From Hyphomicrobiales bacterium (GTDB lineage: Bacteria; Pseudomonadota; Alphaproteobacteria; Rhizobiales; Beijerinckiaceae): a DNA stretch of 64,000 nt. Below are positions 1 to 9,782 of this stretch, piece by piece; within the stretch, counting starts at the first letter, position 1, and every line of letters begins with the position of its first letter. The notes beneath the pieces were generated by a model. That model made no database searches, was not told where the DNA came from, and worked only from the letters and a program-made list of their open reading frames with translations. The position numbers and the translations under genes are program-made. Location of the stretch: positions 28,741 to 92,740 of the forward strand of contig JAIXUP010000087.1 in assembly GCA_027483505.1 (NCBI GenBank), given 5' to 3'.

Positions 1-39
1 CGTGGCGTGATTGCGTCGGGCCGCGTCGGCACAGCATAG
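1..39 (+). CDS. C-terminal fragment of an upstream gene (possibly dxr)
   Basis: Frame 1 is open from the window edge to a TAG at 37-39 and ends in the residues RGVIASGRVGTA. In many Hyphomicrobiales dxr (DXP reductoisomerase) lies directly upstream of rseP, so position suggests dxr, but twelve residues are too few to recognise it. Frame 3 is also open here, so even the reading frame is only likely. Low confidence. Confidence 0.3.
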   Translation, partial: RGVIASGRVGTA

Positions 40-64
40 CTGTCCGGCCCGGGCCGGAAACAGC
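39..64. repeat. GC-rich hairpin between the upstream gene and rseP
   Basis: Positions 43-58 form a perfect 16-base palindrome (TCCGGCCC/GGGCCGGA). Flanking GCTGT (39-43) and ACAGC (60-64) can extend it with a small bulge. It lies between a stop codon at 37-39 and the rseP start at 82. There is no T-tract, so it may be an intercistronic RNA stem rather than a full terminator. Confidence 0.5.
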
Positions 65-81
65 ACAGGTCAGGACAGGCA

Positions 82-1239
82 ATGGACATCGTTGGTTCCG
101 TGTGGACGCTGGGCTCGAACGTGCTGTTTTACGTCCTGCCGTTCCTGTTCGTCCTGACGCTCGTGATCTTCGTGCACGAGTGGGGCCACTACAAGGTCGG
201 CCGCCTCTGCGGCGTGGACGTCAACGTCTTCTCGATCGGCTTCGGCAAGGAGCTGTTCGGCTGGACCGACAGGCACGGCACGCGCTGGCGCTTCGCCATG
301 GTTCCGCTCGGCGGCTACGTCAAGTTCGCGGGCGACGCCAACGCCGCCAGCGTGCCCGATCCCGCCTCGGTGGCCGGTCTGTCCGAAGGCGAGCGCAGGC
401 GGACGCTGCCAGGCGCAACGGTTGGCCGCCGTGCAATGATTGTCGCGGCCGGGCCGTTCGCCAACTTCATCTTCGCCATCCTCGTTTTCGCGGCTGTGGT
501 CATGGTCTATGGCCGCTCGGAGATTGCACCGCGTGTCGACAAGGTCACGCCGGGCAGCGCGGCGGAGCAGGGCGGCCTGCTGCCCGGCGACCTGATCGTG
601 TCCATCAACGGCTCGGCAATGGCCAACTTCGAGGAGGTGCGCCGCGTCGTCAGCATCAATGCCGAGAGCAAGCTGCTGTTTGTCGTGGACCGCAACACCC
701 GCAAGGTCGAACTTGACGTGACGCCCGCGCTTGTGGAGCGCCGCAATCCTCTCGGAATCGAGCGTCTCGGGGTCATCGGGGTCACTGCGGCTGCGCGCCC
801 GGAAGACCGCCGCGAAGTCTCCTATGGTCCGGTCGAGGCGATCGGCTACGGCGTCCGGGAAAGCTGGTTCATCGTCACCCGCACCTTCGACTATCTCGGA
901 AAGCTGATCTCCGGGCGCGAAAAGGCCGACCAGTTGTCAGGCGTGATCCATATCGCGGAGGTCTCGGGCCATGTGGCGTCGACGGGCGGTTTGGTCTCGC
1001 TGCTGACGCTGGCCGCGGTGCTTTCCGTCTCGATCGGCCTGATGAACCTGTTCCCGATCCCGATGCTGGACGGCGGGCATCTGGTTTTCTATGCCTATGA
1101 GGCGCTTTTCGGCAAACCGATGAGCGAGCGCGTGCAGGAATACGCCTTCCGCTTCGGCATTACGCTTATGTTAGGATTGATGGTGTTTGTTACTTGGAAT
1201 GACATTGTCCGGATTGTCACGCGCTCGGCCGGCGGATGA
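82..1239 (+). CDS. rseP: RseP site-2 zinc metalloprotease
   Basis: Inner-membrane intramembrane protease of the S2P family, which in the known pathway cleaves anti-sigma factors after DegS-type cleavage during envelope stress. The zinc-binding HEWGH motif is at residues 32-36 within the first membrane segment (about 14-34). One PDZ domain lies at about 135-220 (SAAEQGGLLPGDLIVSING). The second metal motif (NLFPIPMLDGGH, about 322-333) sits in a C-terminal membrane segment. At 385 residues it is the short single-PDZ form usual in alphaproteobacteria, not the 450-residue two-PDZ E. coli form. It lies just upstream of bamA, the conserved order. Confidence 0.96.
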   Translation: MDIVGSVWTLGSNVLFYVLPFLFVLTLVIFVHEWGHYKVGRLCGVDVNVFSIGFGKELFGWTDRHGTRWRFAMVPLGGYVKFAGDANAASVPDPASVAGLSEGERRRTLPGATVGRRAMIVAAGPFANFIFAILVFAAVVMVYGRSEIAPRVDKVTPGSAAEQGGLLPGDLIVSINGSAMANFEEVRRVVSINAESKLLFVVDRNTRKVELDVTPALVERRNPLGIERLGVIGVTAAARPEDRREVSYGPVEAIGYGVRESWFIVTRTFDYLGKLISGREKADQLSGVIHIAEVSGHVASTGGLVSLLTLAAVLSVSIGLMNLFPIPMLDGGHLVFYAYEALFGKPMSERVQEYAFRFGITLMLGLMVFVTWNDIVRIVTRSAGG

Positions 1240-1341
1240 CGCGCACAATCTGCGGCGTTGCGCGGCGGCAACGGACAAAAACAAACTGATGCCCGACGGG
1301 TTTGCGTGTTTGCATCCCGTTGGAAACTTTGTAGAAGCTTT

Positions 1342-1370
1342 TTGACTCGTATTCTCTGCAACCGGATATA
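1342..1370 (+). promoter_or_regulatory. Candidate sigma-70 promoter for bamA
   Basis: TTGACT at 1342-1347 is a good -35 match. After 17 bases comes GATATA (1365-1370), with TATAGC (1367-1372) as the alternative -10 at 19-base spacing. The site lies in a locally AT-richer stretch 36 bases before the chosen bamA start. Seen by eye only; the -10 is weak. Confidence 0.35.
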
Positions 1371-1405
1371 GCCGGTTTGTGGTTAACGGACGGTGTATCA
1401 ATATC

Positions 1406-3943
1406 ATGACGACGACGGTGACGAACCGCCGCCACGCGGCAAGCCTCAAAGTCTCGACAGCCATCGGCATTGCCATGCTGGCGATGACCGGGACCGCTGC
1501 ATTGGCGCAGGCGGTGGTGGTGCAGGGCAACCGGCGCGTGGACGCGGAAACCATCCGCGGCTTCGTGGCGCGCGGTGAATCTCCGGATGCGATCCGCCGT
1601 GAACTGATGGGAACAGGCCTGTTCTCCGACGTGCGCGTCTCGCGCCGCGGCAGTCAGACGGTGGTCTCGGTCAGCGAGAACAACTCGATCAACAACGTCG
1701 CCTTCGAAGGCAACCGCCGCCTGAAGTCGGATTTCCTCTCCGGCGAGGTCCAGTCTCGCTCGCGCGGTCCGATCAGCGACGCGATGATCGCGTCCGACAT
1801 CGAGCGCATCAAGAACCTCTACCGCCGCGCCGGTTACAACTCCGAAGTGACGTCGCGCCTCGTGCCACTGCCCAATGGCCGCTCCGACGTGGTGTTCACC
1901 ATCAACGAGGGCAGCAAGAGCGGGATCCGCGAGATCATCTTCTCCGGCAACACCGAATATGGCAGCAGCCGCCTCAAGGGCCTGATGACGTCGACGGAAA
2001 TGAACCTGCTGAGCTGGTTCAAGACGAGCGACGTGTATGATCCGGACAAGATCCTGTCCGATCTGGAACTGGTCCGCCGCTTCTATCTGCGCAACGGCTA
2101 TGCCGATTTCCGCGTGGTGTCGAACACGACCACCTTCGATCAGGAGCGGGGCGGCTACATCATCAACATCGTTGTCGATGAAGGCCCGCGCTACACCGTC
2201 CGCGACGTCCAGGTCTCCTCGCGCCTGCGCGACGTCGATCCGGAAACGCTGCGCCGCGTGATCAGCACCAATGTCGGCGACACCTACAACGCAGAAGCCG
2301 TCGAGCGCTCGCTGTCGGCCGTCACGGTCGAGGTCGCCCGCCGCGGTTACGCCTTCTCGCAGGTTCGTCCGACCGGCCAGCGCGATCCGGCGACACGCAC
2401 CGTCTCGATCAACTATCAGGTCGACGAAGGCCCGCGCGTCTATGTCGAGCGCATCAACATCCGCGGCAACACCCGCACCATGGACGAGGTGATCCGCCGG
2501 GAATTTGATCTTGGCGAAGGCGACGCCTACAACAAGGTGTTCATCGACCGTGCCGAGCGCCGCCTGAACAATCTCGGCTTCTTCAACCGCGTCCGCATCA
2601 CCAACGAGCCGGGCAGCGCGCCGGACCGTGTCGTGATCAACGTCGACCTCGAGGACAAGGCCACCGGCTCGTTCTCGATCGCGGGCGGCTATTCGACATC
2701 GGACGGCTTCATCGCCGACGTCTCGCTCAGCGAGAGCAACTTCCTCGGTCGCGGACAATTCGTCCGCATCGGCGGCTCCTACGGCCAGAAGTCGCGCGGC
2801 ATCGATTTCTCGTTCACCGAGCCGTATTTCATGGGCCAGCGCATCGCAGCCGGCTTCGACCTGTTCTCGAAGTTCTCGGACAGCAGCTCGACCTCGCGCT
2901 ACACGAGCCAGAGCACCGGCTTCAACCTGCGCGCGACCCTGCCGATCACGGAAGAGTTCTCGATCACGGCCCGGTATTCGCTCTACCAGACCCAGATCAA
3001 GATCCCGAACACCGCCAGCGACCCGTACAATGATTGTACGGTTCGCGTCACCGGTCAGCCTGATCTCACTGGCGGTATTGTGACGCCACCGAACACGACC
3101 GCAGATTGCCTGGTGAACGGCGAGGCCTCGATCGCGATCAAGGAAGCCCGCGGCACCAAGATGACCTCGCTGGCCGGCCTGTCCTTCGTTTACAACGCGC
3201 TCGACAATGTGAAGCAGCCGCGCAACGGCTTCTATGCCGAATTGAGGCCTGACATTGCCGGCCTCGGCGGCGACTCCAAGTTCGCCCGCATCTCGGGCGA
3301 GGCGCGCTACTATCGCGAAGTGCTCGATGACGTTGTAGGGTTCATTCGCGTGCAGGGCGGCCACTCGATGGCGCTCGGCGGCGAACCGCTGCGAATCATC
3401 GACCACAACTTCCTTGGGCCGACCCTTGTGCGCGGTTTTGCGCCATCCGGTATCGGGCCGCGCGATGTGTCCAACTTCGACGGCTCGAAGACGGGTGCGC
3501 TCGGCGGCACAACCTATTTCGGCGGTTCGGTCGAGGTGCAGTTCCCGATTCCGCTGCTGCCGAAGGAAATCGGCATGCGTGGCGCGGTGTTTGCTGATGC
3601 GGGCACGTTGTTCAACTTCTCCGGCGGTCGCGCTGCGGCAGCGGCTTGCCCAAATGGCTCAAGCGCGCGCTACTTCGAGATCAACGGAATTGCTGGCCCG
3701 CAGGGCGGCGCACCGGGCATCAGCGAAATCGCCTGTATCCGCGACAAGAACATCATCCGCAGTTCGGTTGGCGCATCGATCCTCTGGCAGTCGCCGCTGG
3801 GTCCGATCCGCTTCGATTACGCCTACGCGCTCACCTACGACAAGGGCGTGCTTGGCGATGGCGCAGCCGGTCGCCCCTTGGGCTTCCGCTACGGCGGCGA
3901 TCGCCTTCAGGCGTTCCGCTTCTCGGGCGGCACCAGCTTCTGA
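1406..3943 (+). CDS. bamA: BamA outer-membrane protein assembly factor
   Basis: Core beta-barrel insertase of the BAM complex in the outer membrane. The chosen ATG at 1406 gives a clean Sec signal peptide (basic MTTTVTNRRHAASLK, hydrophobic core, cleavage near AALAQA). An in-frame GTG at 1379 would add nine residues and spoil the signal. Residues about 37-440 hold the periplasmic POTRA repeats (for example VVVQGNRRV, NNVAFEGNRRLK, GIREIIFSGN, INIRGNTRTMDEVIRREF). From about 445 it is a surface-antigen barrel ending in a terminal Phe (FSGGTSF). The 845-residue length is slightly above the family norm. It precedes lpxD, as in most Gram-negatives. Confidence 0.96.
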   Translation: MTTTVTNRRHAASLKVSTAIGIAMLAMTGTAALAQAVVVQGNRRVDAETIRGFVARGESPDAIRRELMGTGLFSDVRVSRRGSQTVVSVSENNSINNVAFEGNRRLKSDFLSGEVQSRSRGPISDAMIASDIERIKNLYRRAGYNSEVTSRLVPLPNGRSDVVFTINEGSKSGIREIIFSGNTEYGSSRLKGLMTSTEMNLLSWFKTSDVYDPDKILSDLELVRRFYLRNGYADFRVVSNTTTFDQERGGYIINIVVDEGPRYTVRDVQVSSRLRDVDPETLRRVISTNVGDTYNAEAVERSLSAVTVEVARRGYAFSQVRPTGQRDPATRTVSINYQVDEGPRVYVERINIRGNTRTMDEVIRREFDLGEGDAYNKVFIDRAERRLNNLGFFNRVRITNEPGSAPDRVVINVDLEDKATGSFSIAGGYSTSDGFIADVSLSESNFLGRGQFVRIGGSYGQKSRGIDFSFTEPYFMGQRIAAGFDLFSKFSDSSSTSRYTSQSTGFNLRATLPITEEFSITARYSLYQTQIKIPNTASDPYNDCTVRVTGQPDLTGGIVTPPNTTADCLVNGEASIAIKEARGTKMTSLAGLSFVYNALDNVKQPRNGFYAELRPDIAGLGGDSKFARISGEARYYREVLDDVVGFIRVQGGHSMALGGEPLRIIDHNFLGPTLVRGFAPSGIGPRDVSNFDGSKTGALGGTTYFGGSVEVQFPIPLLPKEIGMRGAVFADAGTLFNFSGGRAAAAACPNGSSARYFEINGIAGPQGGAPGISEIACIRDKNIIRSSVGASILWQSPLGPIRFDYAYALTYDKGVLGDGAAGRPLGFRYGGDRLQAFRFSGGTSF

Positions 3944-3959
3944 CGTCATGATCCTTGCG

Positions 3960-3984
3960 GGAGGGAACAGCCTGTGTTCCCTCC
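3960..3984 (+). terminator. Stem-loop between bamA and lpxD
   Basis: A perfect 10-bp stem, GGAGGGAACA (3960-3969) and TGTTCCCTCC (3975-3984), closes a 5-base loop. It starts 17 bases after the bamA stop. No U-tract follows, and lpxD starts 12 bases later, so it may be a partial terminator or an RNA 3' end that protects the bamA message. Confidence 0.6.
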
Positions 3985-3996
3985 GGATTGCTTCCC

Positions 3997-5070
3997 ATGC
4001 CAGCGCCCGCCTTCTTTTCTGATGTCCGGACGCTGACGCTCTTCAAGGTCGCCGCGCTGGCGCGCGCGACGCTGCCTGCGGAAACACCCGACGCGGCCAT
4101 TGACGCGATCCGGCCTCTGGATGAGGCGGGTCCGTCTGACCTCTCTCACATGGACAATCCGCGCTACCTGGCGCATCTGGCCGGAACGCAGGCCGGCTTT
4201 GTGCTGGTTTCCCGTCGCTACGCTGATCGCGTCCCGCAAACCGCTGTTGCGCTCGTCTGCCCCGATCCGCAGGGGGCTTATGCGCGCTGTCTGGCCGCGA
4301 TGGTTCCGGCGGCGCTGCGTCCGCAATCGGTCTTCGACGGCATCGGCATCAGCCCGGCAGCGGTCATCCACCCCACCGCCCGGCTTGAGCGCGGTGTGAT
4401 CGTAGATCCCGGCGCCGTCATCGGGCCGCACGTGGAGATCGGCTCGGGAACGATGATCGGCGCGCAGGTGGTGATCGGGCCTGGCTGCAGGATCGGTCGC
4501 GATTGCGCCATCAGCCCGCAGGTGACGCTGCAGCATGCCCTGCTCGGCAACCGGGTGATCCTGCATCCGGGCGTCCGCATCGGACAGGATGGCTTCGGCT
4601 TTGCGCTGGGCGGCCAGGGACATCTCAAGGTTCCGCAGATCGGCCGGGTCATCATCCAGGATGATGTCGAGATCGGCGCCAACAGCACCATCGACCGCGG
4701 CGCGATCCGCGACACCATGATCGGCGAGGGCACCAAGATCGACAATCTGGTCCAGATCGCCCACAACGTCGTTATCGGCCGCAATTGCGTGATCGTGGCG
4801 CATGTCGGCATTTCGGGTTCCGTAACCCTTGGAGATGGTGTTGTCCTCGGCGGACAGGCGGGTGTCATCGGGCACGTGACCATTGGCGCCGGCACGCAGA
4901 TTGCGGCCTCCAGCAATGTCGCCACCGATGTGCCGGCCGGCGTGCGCTGGGGCGGCACACCGGCCAAGCCGATCGGTCAGTGGATGCGTGAGATCGCGAC
5001 CGTGAGCCGGATGGCGACACGCAAGGGCAACAGATCAGGCGTGAAGGATGCAGAGGAGCCATCGCCATGA
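3997..5070 (+). CDS. lpxD: LpxD UDP-3-O-acylglucosamine N-acyltransferase
   Basis: Third step of lipid A synthesis: transfers an acyl chain from acyl-ACP to the 2-amine of UDP-3-O-acyl-glucosamine, in the cytosol. The N-terminal substrate domain (about 1-105) is followed by hexapeptide repeats forming a left-handed beta-helix ([20 protein letters not shown] onward). The catalytic-His region is [14 protein letters not shown]. The ATG at 3997 ([10 protein letters not shown]) is preferred over an in-frame TTG at 3955, which would place the bamA/lpxD hairpin inside the gene. 357 residues is normal. The stop overlaps the fabZ start (ATGA). Confidence 0.95.
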   Translation: MPAPAFFSDVRTLTLFKVAALARATLPAETPDAAIDAIRPLDEAGPSDLSHMDNPRYLAHLAGTQAGFVLVSRRYADRVPQTAVALVCPDPQGAYARCLAAMVPAALRPQSVFDGIGISPAAVIHPTARLERGVIVDPGAVIGPHVEIGSGTMIGAQVVIGPGCRIGRDCAISPQVTLQHALLGNRVILHPGVRIGQDGFGFALGGQGHLKVPQIGRVIIQDDVEIGANSTIDRGAIRDTMIGEGTKIDNLVQIAHNVVIGRNCVIVAHVGISGSVTLGDGVVLGGQAGVIGHVTIGAGTQIAASSNVATDVPAGVRWGGTPAKPIGQWMREIATVSRMATRKGNRSGVKDAEEPSP

Positions 5071-5561
5071 ACGAGATGACGTCATCTGTCGTACAGGGCA
5101 CCCCGAAAGCGCTCGGGCATGCCGACATCATGCGGATTCAGGAGCTTTTGCCGCATCGCTACCCGTTCCTGCTGATCGACAAGATCATTGACATCGATGG
5201 CGACAACTCCGGCGTCGGCATCAAGAACGTCACCTTCAACGAGCCGCAGTTCCAGGGACATTTCCCGTCGCAGCCGGTGATGCCGGGCGTGATGATCATC
5301 GAGGCCATGGCGCAGACCGCCGGCGCGATGTGTGTCTATGGCCGCGGCAGCGACCGGCCGCCGCCGAAGCTCGTCTATTTCATGACGATCGACGAATGCA
5401 AGTTCCGCAAGCCGGTTGGTCCAGGCGACGTGATGAAACTGCACATGACCAAGCTCAAGCAGCGCCGCAACATGTGGTGGTTCAAGGGCGAGGCCAAGGT
5501 CGATGGCGAACTGGTGGCTGAAGCGGTGATTTCGGCCATGCTCGTCGAGAACGAGCCATGA
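5067..5561 (+). CDS. fabZ: FabZ 3-hydroxyacyl-ACP dehydratase
   Basis: Cytosolic hot-dog-fold dehydratase converting (3R)-hydroxyacyl-ACP to trans-2-enoyl-ACP in fatty acid elongation. It competes with LpxA for 3-hydroxyacyl-ACP, which explains its usual place in the lpx operon. The motif [20 protein letters not shown] carries catalytic His65 and Glu79. [12 protein letters not shown] near residue 28 is also diagnostic. 164 residues, full length. The start overlaps the lpxD stop by four bases, implying translational coupling. Confidence 0.97.
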   Translation: MNEMTSSVVQGTPKALGHADIMRIQELLPHRYPFLLIDKIIDIDGDNSGVGIKNVTFNEPQFQGHFPSQPVMPGVMIIEAMAQTAGAMCVYGRGSDRPPPKLVYFMTIDECKFRKPVGPGDVMKLHMTKLKQRRNMWWFKGEAKVDGELVAEAVISAMLVENEP

Positions 5562-5571
5562 CGCGGTCGGC

Positions 5572-6405
5572 ATGACGATCCATCCTACAGCGATTGTTGC
5601 CGCCGGGGCGCGCCTCGGATCGGGCGTCCGCATCGGCCCGTACTGCGTCATCGGTCCGCATGTCGAGATCGGAGATGACTGCGAACTCATCAGCCATGTC
5701 GTCGTGGATGGCCACACCACGATCGGCGCGGGCGCGGTCGTCCACCCCTTTGCGGTGCTCGGCCATGGCCCGCAGGATCTGAAACCAGCTGCGGAAGCCT
5801 CCCGCCTGACCATCGGCCGCAATTGCCTGATCCGCGAACATGTCACCATGAACAATGGCACGGCACGCGGCGGCGCTCACACGCGCGTCGGCGACAACTG
5901 CTTTTTCATGATCTCGAGCCATGTCGCTCATGACTGCATTGTCGGCAACAACGTGACCCTCGTGAACAACGTCATGCTGGCTGGCCATTGCGAGATCGGC
6001 GACAACGCCATCATGGGCGGCGGCTCGGCGGTGCACCAGTTCACCCGCGTCGGCCACAATGCCTTCATCGGCGGGCTCGCCGCCGTCGAGCATGATGTCA
6101 TTCCCTATGGCATGGCTTTGGGCAACCGGGCCTATCTCGGCGGCCTGAACATCATCGGACTGAAGCGGCGGGGCGTCACGCGGGCCGACATCCACGCGCT
6201 GCGCCATGCCTTCGATCTTCTGTTCGAAGGGCAGGGCACGCTGCAGCAGCAACTTGCGCTGGCCGAGAGCGCCTATCCCGATCAGGCCATCGTCGCCGAA
6301 GTGTTGGCCTTCATCAGGGCGGGCGGCAAGCGCCGCATCCTGACCCCGCGCTCGGGGCAGCGCCCGGACAAGGCCGGCGATGTCCCAGCTGGGTCCGAGG
6401 GCTGA
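5572..6405 (+). CDS. lpxA: LpxA UDP-GlcNAc acyltransferase
   Basis: First step of lipid A synthesis: acylates the 3-OH of UDP-GlcNAc from 3-hydroxyacyl-ACP. The N-terminal half is a hexapeptide-repeat beta-helix (IHPTAIVAAGARLGSGVRIG). The catalytic-His region is FFMISSHVAHDC, near residue 120. The C-terminal helical domain (GLNIIGLKRRGVT onward) is typical. 277 residues. It starts 10 bases after fabZ, and its TGA shares one base with the lpxI ATG. Confidence 0.96.
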   Translation: MTIHPTAIVAAGARLGSGVRIGPYCVIGPHVEIGDDCELISHVVVDGHTTIGAGAVVHPFAVLGHGPQDLKPAAEASRLTIGRNCLIREHVTMNNGTARGGAHTRVGDNCFFMISSHVAHDCIVGNNVTLVNNVMLAGHCEIGDNAIMGGGSAVHQFTRVGHNAFIGGLAAVEHDVIPYGMALGNRAYLGGLNIIGLKRRGVTRADIHALRHAFDLLFEGQGTLQQQLALAESAYPDQAIVAEVLAFIRAGGKRRILTPRSGQRPDKAGDVPAGSEG

Positions 6406-7253
6406 TGAACGGCGCAGGGTCAACGCCGGTCGCCATCATTGCCGGCTCAGGCGCGCTGCCGCTTGAGGTGGCCAGCAGCGCGGTCCGGGCGGGCCGGCAG
6501 GTCTTCATGGCGCTGATCTCCGGCAGCGCCGATCCCGCCCATTATGCCGGCTTTGAGCACGCCGAGTTCGGACTTGGACAGCTCGGCGGCCTGCTCAAGG
6601 CCCTCAAGCAGCGCGGCATCGTCGAGGCCTCGCTGATCGGAGGCGTGGTGAGGCCCGGCCTGACGGACATCAAGCCCGATTTTGGCCTGGTCCGGCATTG
6701 GGCCGAACTGGCGCAGGCCTTCCGCAAGGGTGATGACGGGCTGCTCAGCGGCGTCATCGCCATTCTGGAAAATCAGGGCGTCAAGGTCGTCTCCGCCCTG
6801 GCGATCGCGCCCGATCTCGCCATCGCAGAGGCAGGGCCGGTCACAACCCGTCGTCCAACCCGCGAGGCGTCGGAGGAGATTGCCCTGGGCCTCAAGCTGA
6901 TGGCGGCGCTGTCGCCCTTCGATGTCGGCCAATGCGTCGTCGTCAGCGATGGCCGTCCCGTCGCAATTGAAGGCGCCGAGGGCACGGACGCGATGCTGCA
7001 ACGCGTCGCTGAGATGCGCCGGACAGGCCGCCTGAAACGCGAAAGCGGGGGCGGGGTTCTCGTCAAGGCGCCGAAGGTCGGCCAGAACATGCGCATTGAT
7101 ATTCCCGCGATTGGCCCACAAACCGTGCGCAATGCCGCCGATGCCGGCCTTCAGGGCATCGCGATCGCCCGCGGGCAGGTGCTGCTGGCGGACCGAACGG
7201 CGACGATCGCGCTGGCGGACAAGCTCGGATTGTTCATCGAGGCCACGCCATGA
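6405..7253 (+). CDS. lpxI: LpxI UDP-2,3-diacylglucosamine pyrophosphatase
   Basis: DUF1009 family. LpxI hydrolyses UDP-2,3-diacylglucosamine to lipid X and UMP and replaces LpxH in alphaproteobacteria. The N-terminal domain opens with IIAGSGALPLEVA. The C-terminal catalytic domain contains SDGRPVAIEGAEGTDAML and GVLVKAPKVGQNMRIDIPAI. 282 residues is usual. Its place between lpxA and lpxB with one- and four-base overlaps fits the step it performs, immediately before LpxB. Confidence 0.95.
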   Translation: MNGAGSTPVAIIAGSGALPLEVASSAVRAGRQVFMALISGSADPAHYAGFEHAEFGLGQLGGLLKALKQRGIVEASLIGGVVRPGLTDIKPDFGLVRHWAELAQAFRKGDDGLLSGVIAILENQGVKVVSALAIAPDLAIAEAGPVTTRRPTREASEEIALGLKLMAALSPFDVGQCVVVSDGRPVAIEGAEGTDAMLQRVAEMRRTGRLKRESGGGVLVKAPKVGQNMRIDIPAIGPQTVRNAADAGLQGIAIARGQVLLADRTATIALADKLGLFIEATP

Positions 7254-8431
7254 GCGAGACCAGGCCGTTCCGCCTCTTCGTGGTCGCGGGCGAGGCCTCG
7301 GGCGATCTTCTGGCGGCCAGCTTCATCACTGCGCTGCGCGAACGCCTCGCGCCGCGCCCCGTTGAGATCACCGGCATCGGCGGGCAGGCCCTCGAACAAC
7401 TGGGGCTGGTCTCCCGCTTTCCGCAGGCCGACATCCAGATCATGGGAATCATCGCGGTCCTGCAGCGGTTGCCGACCATCCTCGGCCATATTGCCGACAC
7501 GGCGAATGCAGTGGTCGATCAGGCACCGGACCTGTTGCTGACGGTCGACGTGCCTGACTTTTCAATGCGCGTCGCCAGGCGCGTCCGGCGGGATGCGCCC
7601 GCGATTCCGATCGTGCACTGGGTGGCGCCATCGGTTTGGGCCTGGCGACCCGGCCGGGCAAAGGCGATGAAGCCCCATGTCGACCGCCTGCTGGCCCTGC
7701 TGCCCTTTGAGCCGGACGCGTTTGCCAGACTGGGCGGCCCCCCGACGACCTATGTCGGCCACCCCTTGCTCGACACCGCCGCCGCAATCCGGCCGGATGC
7801 CGACGAGCAGCGCATGCGCGACAACGCTGCCGCGCCGGTCATCCTGGTCTTGCCCGGCAGCCGCCGGTCGGAGATCCGCCACATCCTGCCCGTGTTCCGG
7901 GAAAGCGTGCGCCTGATGGCTGCGAGCTGCCCGCACGCACATTTCATTGTTCCGGCGGTGCGCCACCTGGCGGACGAGATCAGCAGCGAAGTGGCCGGCT
8001 GGTCAGTCAGGGCAGAGGTCGTGCTGGGCGAGGCCGCCAAGAATGCAGCCTTCCGGCGGGCACGTGCCGCGCTCGCCGCCTCGGGCACTGTGACGCTTGA
8101 ACTCGCGCTCGCCGGGGTGCCACTGATCGGCGCCTATCATGGCCATCCGGTTGAGGCCTGGATCGCGCGGCGCGTGGTGACCAGCCACAGCGTCCTGCTC
8201 TGCAACCTTGTCCTCGGCGAGAATGTCGTTCCCGAACTCATGCAGGAAGAGGCGACGGCCGCAGCGCTCGCCGGCGCGATGATGCGGATCATCGCCGACG
8301 GGCCGGAGCGCGCGCGCCAGCTTCAGGCTTTTGCGCGGCTCGACGCGTTGATGGCGCTGCCGGAGGGCCGCAGATCGGCGGATATGGCGGTCGATGTCGC
8401 GCTCGGTCTGATCGCGGCCCGCAGCGCCTGA
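7250..8431 (+). CDS. lpxB: LpxB lipid-A-disaccharide synthase
   Basis: GT19 glycosyltransferase at the inner membrane that joins lipid X to UDP-2,3-diacylglucosamine, forming the beta-1,6 disaccharide of lipid A. Diagnostic parts are VVAGEASGDLLAA near the N-terminus, VDVPDFSMRVARRVR, VHWVAPSVWAWRPGRAKAM, and the nucleotide-binding region VILVLPGSRRSEIRHILPVF. 393 residues, full length. Last gene of the lpx run; its start overlaps lpxI (ATGA). It converges with gltA across a shared terminator. Confidence 0.96.
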   Translation: MSETRPFRLFVVAGEASGDLLAASFITALRERLAPRPVEITGIGGQALEQLGLVSRFPQADIQIMGIIAVLQRLPTILGHIADTANAVVDQAPDLLLTVDVPDFSMRVARRVRRDAPAIPIVHWVAPSVWAWRPGRAKAMKPHVDRLLALLPFEPDAFARLGGPPTTYVGHPLLDTAAAIRPDADEQRMRDNAAAPVILVLPGSRRSEIRHILPVFRESVRLMAASCPHAHFIVPAVRHLADEISSEVAGWSVRAEVVLGEAAKNAAFRRARAALAASGTVTLELALAGVPLIGAYHGHPVEAWIARRVVTSHSVLLCNLVLGENVVPELMQEEATAAALAGAMMRIIADGPERARQLQAFARLDALMALPEGRRSADMAVDVALGLIAARSA

Positions 8432-8436
8432 ACAGC

Positions 8437-8459
8437 AAAAAGGGCGGGTTTCCCCGCCC
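8437..8459 (-). terminator. Intrinsic terminator of gltA (converging with lpxB)
   Basis: GGGCGGG (8442-8448) and CCCGCCC (8453-8459) form a 7-bp GC stem with loop TTTC. The five As at 8437-8441 are a U-tract when read on the minus strand, so it is a classic terminator for gltA. On the plus strand the stem lacks a T-tract but may still end lpxB transcripts. Confidence 0.75.
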
Positions 8460-8489
8460 CAAAGTACCTGGAATGCCAGGAAGAGGCCG

Positions 8490-9782
8490 TCAGCGACGCT
8501 TGCCGATCGGCGCGTAGTCGCGCTGCACAGCGCCGGTGTAGAGCTGGCGCGGACGCCCGATCTTCTGGCTGGGATCTTCGATCATTTCCTTCCACTGCGC
8601 GATCCAGCCGACCGTGCGCGCCAGTGCGAACAGAACGGTGAACATCGAGGTCGGGAAGCCCATCGCCTTGAGCGTGATGCCCGAATAGAAGTCGATGTTC
8701 GGATAAAGCTTCTTTTCGATGAAATAGCTGTCCGACAAGGCGATCCGCTCAAGTTCAAGGGCCACGTCCAGCAGCGGATCATCCTTGATGCCGAGCTCGG
8801 TCAACACCTCATGGCAGGTCTTCTGCATGATCTTGGCGCGCGGATCATAGTTCTTGTAGACGCGGTGCCCGAAGCCCATCAGGCGGAACGGATCGTTCTT
8901 GTCCTTGGCCTTGGCGATGTATCTGGGAATGTTGTCGACATGCCCGATTTCCTGCAGCATTTTCAGGGCCGCTTCGTTGGCGCCGCCATGGGCAGGGCCC
9001 CACAGGCACGCAATGCCGGCGGCGATGCAGGCGAAAGGGTTGGCGCCAGACGAGCCAGCGAGGCGCACCGTCGAGGTCGATGCGTTCTGCTCATGGTCGG
9101 CGTGCAGGATGAAGATCCGGTCAAGCGCCCGCGCCATGACCGGGTTGACCTTGTACTCCTCTGCCGGCACCGCATAGCACATGCGCAGGAAGTTCGACGA
9201 GTAGTCGAGGCTGTTGAGCGGGTAGACGAACGGCTGGCCGACTGAATACTTGTAGGCCATCGCCGCGAGCGTCGGCATTTTTGCGATCATCCGCATCGAG
9301 GCGATCATGCGCTGCGTCGGGTCCGAGATGTCGGTCGAGTCGTGATAGAAGGCCGACATCGCGCCCACGGCGGCCACCATGACGGCCATCGGGTGCGCGT
9401 CGCGGCGGAAGCCCTGGTAGAACCGGGCCATCTGCTCATGCACCATGGTGTGCCGCGTCACACGGTAGTCGAAGTCAGCCTTCTGGGCGGCGGTCGGCAG
9501 TTCCCCGTAGAGCAGGAGATAGCAGGTCTCCAGGAAGTCGCCGTGTTCGGCGAGTTGCTCGATCGGATAGCCGCGATAGAGCAGGACGCCCTCGTCGCCG
9601 TCGATGAAGGTGATCTTCGATTCACAACTCGCGGTCGAGGTGAAGCCCGGATCATAGGTGAACATGCCGGTCTGGCCATAGAGCTTGGCGATGTCGATCA
9701 CGCTCGGCCCGATGGTCCCGTTCTTCACGGTCACGTCGACCTTGTGATTGTCGACGACAATATGGCCCGTCATTGCGCTCAT
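8490..9782 (-). CDS. gltA: Citrate synthase (type II)
   Basis: TCA-cycle entry: condenses acetyl-CoA with oxaloacetate. Hexameric Gram-negative type, recognised from the N-terminal domain ([20 protein letters not shown]), [20 protein letters not shown], the His-bearing [31 protein letters not shown] and the C-terminal Arg region. The ATG at 9782 ([11 protein letters not shown]) has GGAAAGG about nine bases upstream; upstream in-frame codons give no conserved sequence. 430 residues is normal. It lies downstream of gltX on the same strand with a 155-base spacer that probably carries its promoter. Confidence 0.96.
   Translation of the reverse strand: MSAMTGHIVVDNHKVDVTVKNGTIGPSVIDIAKLYGQTGMFTYDPGFTSTASCESKITFIDGDEGVLLYRGYPIEQLAEHGDFLETCYLLLYGELPTAAQKADFDYRVTRHTMVHEQMARFYQGFRRDAHPMAVMVAAVGAMSAFYHDSTDISDPTQRMIASMRMIAKMPTLAAMAYKYSVGQPFVYPLNSLDYSSNFLRMCYAVPAEEYKVNPVMARALDRIFILHADHEQNASTSTVRLAGSSGANPFACIAAGIACLWGPAHGGANEAALKMLQEIGHVDNIPRYIAKAKDKNDPFRLMGFGHRVYKNYDPRAKIMQKTCHEVLTELGIKDDPLLDVALELERIALSDSYFIEKKLYPNIDFYSGITLKAMGFPTSMFTVLFALARTVGWIAQWKEMIEDPSQKIGRPRQLYTGAVQRDYAPIGKRR

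Noticed and set aside
1217..3406. A 729-codon open frame on the minus strand opposite bamA
   Set aside because: It mirrors bamA codon for codon, is rich in Arg, Asp, Ala and Val as antisense frames of GC-rich genes are, and has no recognisable motif. bamA on the plus strand is unmistakable.
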